A stretch of DNA of 12,614 nucleotides from Chitinophagaceae bacterium UBA2789 (GTDB lineage: Bacteria > Bacteroidota > Bacteroidia > Chitinophagales > Chitinophagaceae). Shown here in pieces: positions 7,833 through 12,614 of the stretch (positions within the stretch are counted from its first letter, which is position 1; every line of letters starts with the position of its first letter). Both the position numbers and the translations under genes were made by a program. The stretch spans positions 1 to 12,614 of the forward strand of contig DEHX01000175.1 of assembly GCA_002352145.1 (NCBI GenBank), given 5' to 3'. Under the pieces are notes generated by a model that did no database searches, had not been told where the DNA came from, and saw only the letters and a program-made list of their open reading frames with translations.

Positions 7833-8345
7833 TTAATCAAATTTATTCTCCCATCCTTCTTTTTTCAGTTTCTCCACTTTTACCAACACTTCATTGTTCA
7901 GCGAATTCTTATAGTCTGCTACTTTTTGTGAAATGCTTTCGTCCGCAATAGCAAGAATTTCTGCTGCAAGGATACCTGCGTTTTTAGCCGCATTCAGTGC
8001 AACAGTGCCCACCGGAACACCATTGGGCATTTGCAGTATAGACAAAACAGAATCCCAACCATCTATTGAATTGGAAGATTTGATGGGAACACCAATTACC
8101 GGCAGTATGGTAACGGACGCCACCATGCCCGGAAGATGCGCTGCTCCACCAGCACCTGCAATAATGACTTTCATGCCTCTTTCCTTTGCCTTTTGAGCAT
8201 ACTCGATCATGCGGTGTGGAGTTCGATGAGCTGATACGACTGTTACTTCGTGGGGGATGCCAAATTGTTTCAGGATGTCTGAGGCAGCCTGCATTACATT
8301 CAGGTCGCTATCGCTGCCCATGATGATGCCAACCAATGGATTCAT
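7833..8345 (-). CDS. purE: N5-carboxyaminoimidazole ribonucleotide mutase, class I PurE
   Basis: A 170-residue enzyme of de novo purine synthesis that converts N5-CAIR to CAIR in the cytoplasm. The class I hallmarks are all present: GSDSDLNVM (10-18), SAHRTP (38-43, with the catalytic His at 40), AGGAAHLPGMVAS (65-77), the VPIKSS segment (86-91), and MPNGVPVGTVALNAAKNAGILA (106-127). I place the start at the ATG ending at 8345, which gives the normal PurE N-terminus MNPLVGIIMGSDSD. The longer frame begins at a TTG ending at 8381; it adds 12 residues not usual for the family and would run over the promoter at 8363-8393. The partner gene purK, often adjacent in bacteria, is absent; purE sits between an efflux channel gene and a lipoprotein gene. 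No residue appears to be missing. Confidence 0.95.
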   Translation of the reverse strand: MNPLVGIIMGSDSDLNVMQAASDILKQFGIPHEVTVVSAHRTPHRMIEYAQKAKERGMKVIIAGAGGAAHLPGMVASVTILPVIGVPIKSSNSIDGWDSVLSILQMPNGVPVGTVALNAAKNAGILAAEILAIADESISQKVADYKNSLNNEVLVKVEKLKKEGWENKFD

Positions 8346-8362
8346 GCGGATAAATTTGATTT

Positions 8363-8393
8363 CAAAAGTAACCCGAAACAATCAACCAGCAAC
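8363..8393 (-). promoter_or_regulatory. Bacteroidota-type promoter for purE
   Basis: On the - strand, GTTG (8393-8390) is followed after 19 bases by TACTTTTG (8370-8363). The second box is a perfect match to the Bacteroidota -7 element TAnnTTTG, and the first differs from TTTG by one base, at the right spacing. It lies in the 54-base gap between the tolC-like stop and the purE ATG and would give a leader of roughly 10-13 bases. It suggests purE is transcribed independently of the efflux genes. No stem-loop terminator is visible after the tolC-like gene. Confidence 0.6.
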
Positions 8394-8399
8394 CAGAAT

Positions 8400-9707
8400 C
8401 TATTTCACGAGGTCACCTTTTAATCGCAACAATTCAGTTTCTGCCAGTTTCGTATTATAACGGGCCGTTATCAGCCTTGTATAAGCATCCTGTAAGCTTT
8501 TTTCAGCCTCTTTCAATTGAATTAGAGTGGTAGAGTTCAGTTTATAGACCTGGAAAACAATATTGACATTTTCTTTTGCCAATAAAATGTTTTCTTCTTC
8601 CAAAGCCAATGCTTTTTTCTGTTGTTCATATTCCAGGAAGGCATTGATCACAGAAAGATTGAGTAACGACTTCTGGTTGTCAAAAAACATCCGCTGGTAT
8701 TGGATGTTCAGTTCCTGCTGCCTGATAAGCCGTTTGGTATTGAAGCCATTAAAAATTGGTATTGTAGCAGTGAGACCATAATTGAAACCTTTGTTTTGGC
8801 TGAAAACCGGCAGGGCAGGGTTCAGAGCAAGGTTATTATTGTTCCTCGAAAAGTTATAGGCTGAATTGAATGAAACCACCGGGAACCTGTCAGCTTTTAA
8901 TTCTTTTAGCGTAAGACCTGCTATGTCAATATTCTTCCGTGTAATCAATAAGCCGGGGTTTGTGGATTCAAGTCCGTTCTGAATGTCGCCTAATGAAAGT
9001 TTTGTATTCAAGGGAATAGAGTCACTAACATCATATGGAGGGGCATCCAGCACATTCATAGCCTGGTTAAGTTGTTCTTTCAGCTGGCTAATTAAAGTAA
9101 GCTGCTCCAGTTGCAATGCTTTTTGTGCATTATTGTCCACTTTACTTTGCAGCACATCAGGCTTGGCGCCAACACCAATGTCCAGTTTGTATTGCGCCAG
9201 TTTTACTCTTTCCTGGCTCAGAAGGATCTGTTCTTCAATCGCCTTCAGTTGTTGTTTTTGTCTGACTATGTTATAGTAAGTAGTAATTACATTGGCCACG
9301 GTATTAATAATCTGCTGCTTGATGCCCAGTTCGCCCAGTTTTACCAGTTCTTCTGCCTTGTCTCTTGTGGCAAACATTCGCAGTCCGTCAAATAATGTCC
9401 AGTTAAGACTTACACTGCTGTTCAGGTTATTTGTTTTTACTTTACCTTCTCTTTTGGTATTGTTGCTGAACTCCTGAGTCTGTTTGTTATTGTTCCATGT
9501 TGTACCAGCATTGGCATTCAGTCGTGGTAAGAAAGCTGCGTTACGATATGAATAATTAAGTGCAGCTACTGCAGAATCATTTTTTGACAATTGTATATCA
9601 AAATTCTGTTTCAATGCAGTGGCAATGGCTTCTTCGAGAGTAAGCAAACGCTGTGCACCGGCTTGCAGAGTTATGGAACAGAGTATAAAAAGCAAACTTC
9701 TTTTCAT
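8400..9707 (-). CDS. TolC-family outer-membrane efflux channel
   Basis: A 435-residue protein of the outer-membrane efflux family. It begins with a Sec signal peptide (LLFILCSITLQAGA, cleavage probably before Q19). The mature part opens with LTLEEAIATALKQNFDIQLSKND, the usual start of an OEP repeat. It shows two OEP-type halves, each with long helices and a short barrel stretch: SSVSLNWTLFDGLRM near residue 100 and NYGLTATIPIFNGFNTKRL near 310-330. The internal turn LDIGVGAKPDVLQSKVDNNAQKALQLEQL is the conserved hairpin of the family, echoed later by LNSTTLIQLKEAEKSLQDAYTRL. It forms the trimeric exit duct of a tripartite pump. The start is 15 bases after the RND pump stop, so the two are co-transcribed and the channel most likely serves that pump. 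Confidence 0.94.
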   Translation of the reverse strand: MKRSLLFILCSITLQAGAQRLLTLEEAIATALKQNFDIQLSKNDSAVAALNYSYRNAAFLPRLNANAGTTWNNNKQTQEFSNNTKREGKVKTNNLNSSVSLNWTLFDGLRMFATRDKAEELVKLGELGIKQQIINTVANVITTYYNIVRQKQQLKAIEEQILLSQERVKLAQYKLDIGVGAKPDVLQSKVDNNAQKALQLEQLTLISQLKEQLNQAMNVLDAPPYDVSDSIPLNTKLSLGDIQNGLESTNPGLLITRKNIDIAGLTLKELKADRFPVVSFNSAYNFSRNNNNLALNPALPVFSQNKGFNYGLTATIPIFNGFNTKRLIRQQELNIQYQRMFFDNQKSLLNLSVINAFLEYEQQKKALALEEENILLAKENVNIVFQVYKLNSTTLIQLKEAEKSLQDAYTRLITARYNTKLAETELLRLKGDLVK

Positions 9708-9722
9708 AATGATCTTGTCGTC

Positions 9723-12614
9723 TTAAGAATGTTCTGTAACGGTATCGGGTACTTTTGTTTCCTTGTGAATAAATTGGTCAATCTCACTCTTCTTCTTTTT
9801 ACCTGACATAAAGGAGTACATAGCTGGAATTACGAATAAAGTAAGCACCAGTGAAAATAAGATGCCGCCAACAATCACCACACCAAGCGGAATACGGCTG
9901 GTGGCAGCGGCGCCCAATGAAAGGGCAAGAGGTAATGCACCCAGTGCCATTGCAAGGCTGGTCATCAGGATAGGACGAAAACGTTGTGTGGCAGAGTAAA
10001 TAGCTGCTTCTCTTTTCTCCATGCCCTTCATCCGGTTTTGATTGGCAAATTCTACGATAAGGATTCCATTTTTGGTCACAAGACCAATTAGCATAATCAT
10101 ACCGATCTGTGAAAAGATATTCAAAGTGTGACCAAATAACCACAATGAAAGAACAGCTCCTGCAATGGCCAGCGGTACCGTAAACATGATGATCAGCGGA
10201 TCAATAAAACTTTCAAACTGAGCAGCCAGGATCAGGAATATCAGTCCGAGGGCCAGCAGGAAGGCGAAGCTGGTATTGCTGGAACTTTCAGCAAAATCTC
10301 TTGATGAACCTGAAAGAGAAGTGGTGAAGGTTTCATCCAGTAATTTATCAGCTATCTTATTCATTTCTTCAATACCGTCTCCAATAGTAAACCCAGGCTG
10401 AAGGCCTGCAGAGATTGTGGCTGATTTATAACGGTTGAAGTGATAGATCGTAGGCGGGGTGTTGGATTCATAAGTGGTCACCAGGTTATCCAGGCTGATC
10501 ATTTCACCCCGGCTGTTTCGCACAAAGAGCATCTTAAGATCGTTAGGGTCATCCCTGTCGCTCCTGGCTACCTGGCCCATTACCTGGTACTGTTTACCGT
10601 CTTTCGTAAAATACCCCAGGCGGCGGTTACTGTAGGCCAGTTGTAATGTTTGTGAAATATCGTTGACACTTACACCGAGCTGTGCTGCCTTCAGCCTGTC
10701 AATTTCAACCCTTAATTCCGGCTTATTGAACTTGAGGTCAACATCGGCATTCATCAGTACTTTACTTTGCCTGGCCTCTTCCAGTATTTTAGGAAGTATG
10801 GCGGTCAGTTTATCGAAGTTGTTATTCTGGATAACAAACGAAACGGGTTGTCCGCCACGGCGGTTTACAGAGATGGTTTGTTCTTCGATGGCAAAAGCTC
10901 TTCCTTCGTTGTATTTGGGAAGTTGACGGTTTACCATGGCCACAATTTCCTTCTGCGACCTTTTTCTTTCGTTGGGTGGTGTTAGCGTCACTCTCACAAA
11001 ACCGGTATTGGCATTTCCTGAGCCGGTAAAGCCGGGAGAGGTAACGCTCAGTACCATATCCTTTTCCGGCACAGAGTCGAGCATGAAATTGGTGAGCTGG
11101 TTTACAAACCGGTCCATGGCATCAAACGAAGTTCCTTCCGGTGCCGTTAACTGAAGCCTGAACTGGCTTCTGTCTTCCATTGGGGCTAACTCTGACTGAA
11201 GATTGCGGCCGATGAAAAAGATAGCAGCGATACACAAGCCAACTAGCACAAAAGCCAATCTTCTTACTTTCATAAACGACCTCAGGGCTTTTTGATAGGT
11301 ATTCTCCATCCAGCGGAAGAACGGTTCTGTCTTTAAATAAAACCAGGAATGTTTATGAACATCTTTCTTGGTAAGCTTTACGTTCAATACCGGTGTCAAA
11401 GTCAGGGATACAAATGCGGAGATAAGTACAGCGCCGGCTACCACAATGCCAAATTCACGGAAAAGCCTTCCGACAAATCCCTGTAAGAAAATGATCGGCA
11501 GAAATACAACTGCCAAAGTGATAGAAGTGGCAATAACAGCGAAATAAATTTCTTTCGAACCTTCAACTGCGGCCTGCCACTTGTTCATGCCTTTCTCCAT
11601 CTTTTTGAAGATATTCTCCGTTACAACGATACCGTCATCCACCACAAGGCCCGTAGCAAGAACAATAGCCAGTAATGAAAGTACATTGATGGTAAAACCC
11701 ATCAGGTACATGATGAAAAAAGCGCCAATGAGTGATACAGGGATGTCAATCAGCGGACGGATAGCAATGATCCACTCCCGGAAGAAAGCATAGATGATCA
11801 TCACCACCAGCAAGAAGGCAATCATCAGCGTTTCTTCTACTTCCAGGATTGACTTCTTGATAAATTTGGTTTGGTCCAGTGCAATATTGATCTTGATATC
11901 CTCAGGAACATCTTTCTTTATCTGCTCTAATCTTTTGAAAAATTCATCAGAAATAGATACGTAGTTGGAACCGGGTTGTGGTACTACTGCTAATGCTATC
12001 ATGGGTGTGCCATTACCCCGGAGTACTGTTTCTTCATTTTCGGGGCCTAACACAGCTTCACCTACATCTTTCAGCCTGATATCCGCCCCGTCTACATTTC
12101 TAACGATAAGATTATTGAACTCTTCTTCAGTATTCAGACGGCCAAATGTTCTCACAGTCAGTTCAGTAGTGTTGCCTGAAATTTTGCCAGATGGCAATTC
12201 AACATTTTCTCTCAATAAAGCTGCTTGTACGTCAGCTGCTGTTACATTCAGGGCTACCAGTTTTGCAGGGTCGATCCAGATGCGCATTGCATATCTTTTT
12301 TCACCCCAGATCTGCACACCGCTCACACCAGGGATCGTCTGCAACCGTTCTACCAACACATTATTGGCATATTCGGTCATTTGCAACTGGTTCCGGGTGT
12401 TGCTTTGTACGGTCATAGAAAGAATAGCATCGGAACTGGCATCTGCTTTGGAAACAACCGGGGGAGCGTCGAGGTCAGAGGGCAAAGAACGCTGCGCCTG
12501 GGAAACTTTATCCCGCACATCATTGGCAGCTGCTTCCAGGTCAATAGTCAGGTCGAATTCAACATTGATATTACTGCTGCCATTGCTGCTACTGGAAGTA
12601 ATGTTTTTGATACC
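9723..12614 (-). CDS. RND efflux transporter, AcrB/HAE1 type, N-terminus cut by window edge
   Basis: The frame is open to base 12614, giving 963 residues; full-length family members have about 1020-1060, so roughly 60-80 N-terminal residues are missing. The GTG at 12518 is an internal codon, not the start. The protein is an inner-membrane proton-driven pump. The visible part starts in the first periplasmic pore domain (NINVEFDLTIDLEAAANDV, LQTIPGVSGVQIWG). Transmembrane helices follow, beginning at LMIAFLLVVMIIYAFF. TM4 carries the proton-relay pair Asp-Asp in GLVVDDGIVVTENIF (bases 11634-11639), and TM10 has the partner Lys in GLVTKNGILIVEFANQ (bases 10071-10073), so the relay is intact. The second periplasmic half and last helices are complete to VIPAMYSFMSG. 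The C-terminal tail is short and charged. It lies 15 bases before the tolC-like gene; the membrane fusion protein is expected upstream, outside the window. Substrate cannot be inferred. Confidence 0.95.
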   Translation of the reverse strand, partial: GIKNITSSSSNGSSNINVEFDLTIDLEAAANDVRDKVSQAQRSLPSDLDAPPVVSKADASSDAILSMTVQSNTRNQLQMTEYANNVLVERLQTIPGVSGVQIWGEKRYAMRIWIDPAKLVALNVTAADVQAALLRENVELPSGKISGNTTELTVRTFGRLNTEEEFNNLIVRNVDGADIRLKDVGEAVLGPENEETVLRGNGTPMIALAVVPQPGSNYVSISDEFFKRLEQIKKDVPEDIKINIALDQTKFIKKSILEVEETLMIAFLLVVMIIYAFFREWIIAIRPLIDIPVSLIGAFFIMYLMGFTINVLSLLAIVLATGLVVDDGIVVTENIFKKMEKGMNKWQAAVEGSKEIYFAVIATSITLAVVFLPIIFLQGFVGRLFREFGIVVAGAVLISAFVSLTLTPVLNVKLTKKDVHKHSWFYLKTEPFFRWMENTYQKALRSFMKVRRLAFVLVGLCIAAIFFIGRNLQSELAPMEDRSQFRLQLTAPEGTSFDAMDRFVNQLTNFMLDSVPEKDMVLSVTSPGFTGSGNANTGFVRVTLTPPNERKRSQKEIVAMVNRQLPKYNEGRAFAIEEQTISVNRRGGQPVSFVIQNNNFDKLTAILPKILEEARQSKVLMNADVDLKFNKPELRVEIDRLKAAQLGVSVNDISQTLQLAYSNRRLGYFTKDGKQYQVMGQVARSDRDDPNDLKMLFVRNSRGEMISLDNLVTTYESNTPPTIYHFNRYKSATISAGLQPGFTIGDGIEEMNKIADKLLDETFTTSLSGSSRDFAESSSNTSFAFLLALGLIFLILAAQFESFIDPLIIMFTVPLAIAGAVLSLWLFGHTLNIFSQIGMIMLIGLVTKNGILIVEFANQNRMKGMEKREAAIYSATQRFRPILMTSLAMALGALPLALSLGAAATSRIPLGVVIVGGILFSLVLTLFVIPAMYSFMSGKKKKSEIDQFIHKETKVPDTVTEHS

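Noticed and set aside
8346..8381. Twelve-residue N-terminal extension of PurE
   Set aside because: It needs a TTG start, overlaps the predicted promoter and is not part of the usual PurE N-terminus.
9111..9395. Opposite-strand open frames inside the tolC-like and pump genes
   Set aside because: They lie wholly within well-recognised genes, have no family features and no start context; they are shadows of the coding frame.
12516..12518. GTG ending at 12518 as the start of the RND pump
   Set aside because: Upstream codons to base 12614 stay in frame and read as conserved pump sequence (GIKNITSSSSNGSSNINVEF), so it is an internal valine.

Overview
The window looks like ordinary chromosomal DNA from a member of the Bacteroidota, most likely Chitinophagaceae or a close relative. 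The evidence is a BshC-type bacillithiol enzyme, Bacteroidota-style lipoproteins, a PorT-like outer-membrane barrel, near absence of Shine-Dalgarno sequences, and promoters of the TTTG/TAnnTTTG type. The family assignment is an inference; no rRNA or marker gene is present to settle it.

Layout. The left part (1-4654) reads on the + strand: the C-terminal end of a glycoside hydrolase family 3 enzyme, a PqqB-like metallo-beta-lactamase-fold lipoprotein overlapping it by 4 bases, a DadA-type FAD-dependent amino acid dehydrogenase 15 bases further on, and bshC behind a 65-base gap with a candidate promoter. The right part (4661-12614) reads on the - strand. In order of transcription it holds an RND efflux pump cut off by the window edge, a TolC-like outer-membrane channel, purE, a propeller-like lipoprotein, and a secreted caspase-family protein with TPR-like repeats and a C-terminal outer-membrane barrel. 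The two halves meet tail to tail at bshC and the caspase gene with only 6 bases between the stop codons.

How the genes work together. The pump and channel genes are 15 bases apart and form two parts of a tripartite drug/solute efflux system; the periplasmic adaptor is expected just beyond base 12614. purE appears to have its own promoter in the 54-base gap after tolC, so purE, the lipoprotein and possibly the caspase gene look like a separate transcription unit. The GH3 and MBL genes look translationally coupled. DadA and BshC are metabolic genes with no obvious link to their neighbours.

Most of the window is housekeeping or common accessory content. The most interesting item is the predicted periplasmic caspase joined to an outer-membrane barrel, next to a lipoprotein of unassigned function. 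The PqqB-like lipoprotein with an altered metal motif is second. There is no CRISPR array, insertion sequence, tRNA or rRNA that I can see, and no gene-free stretch longer than about 65 bases.
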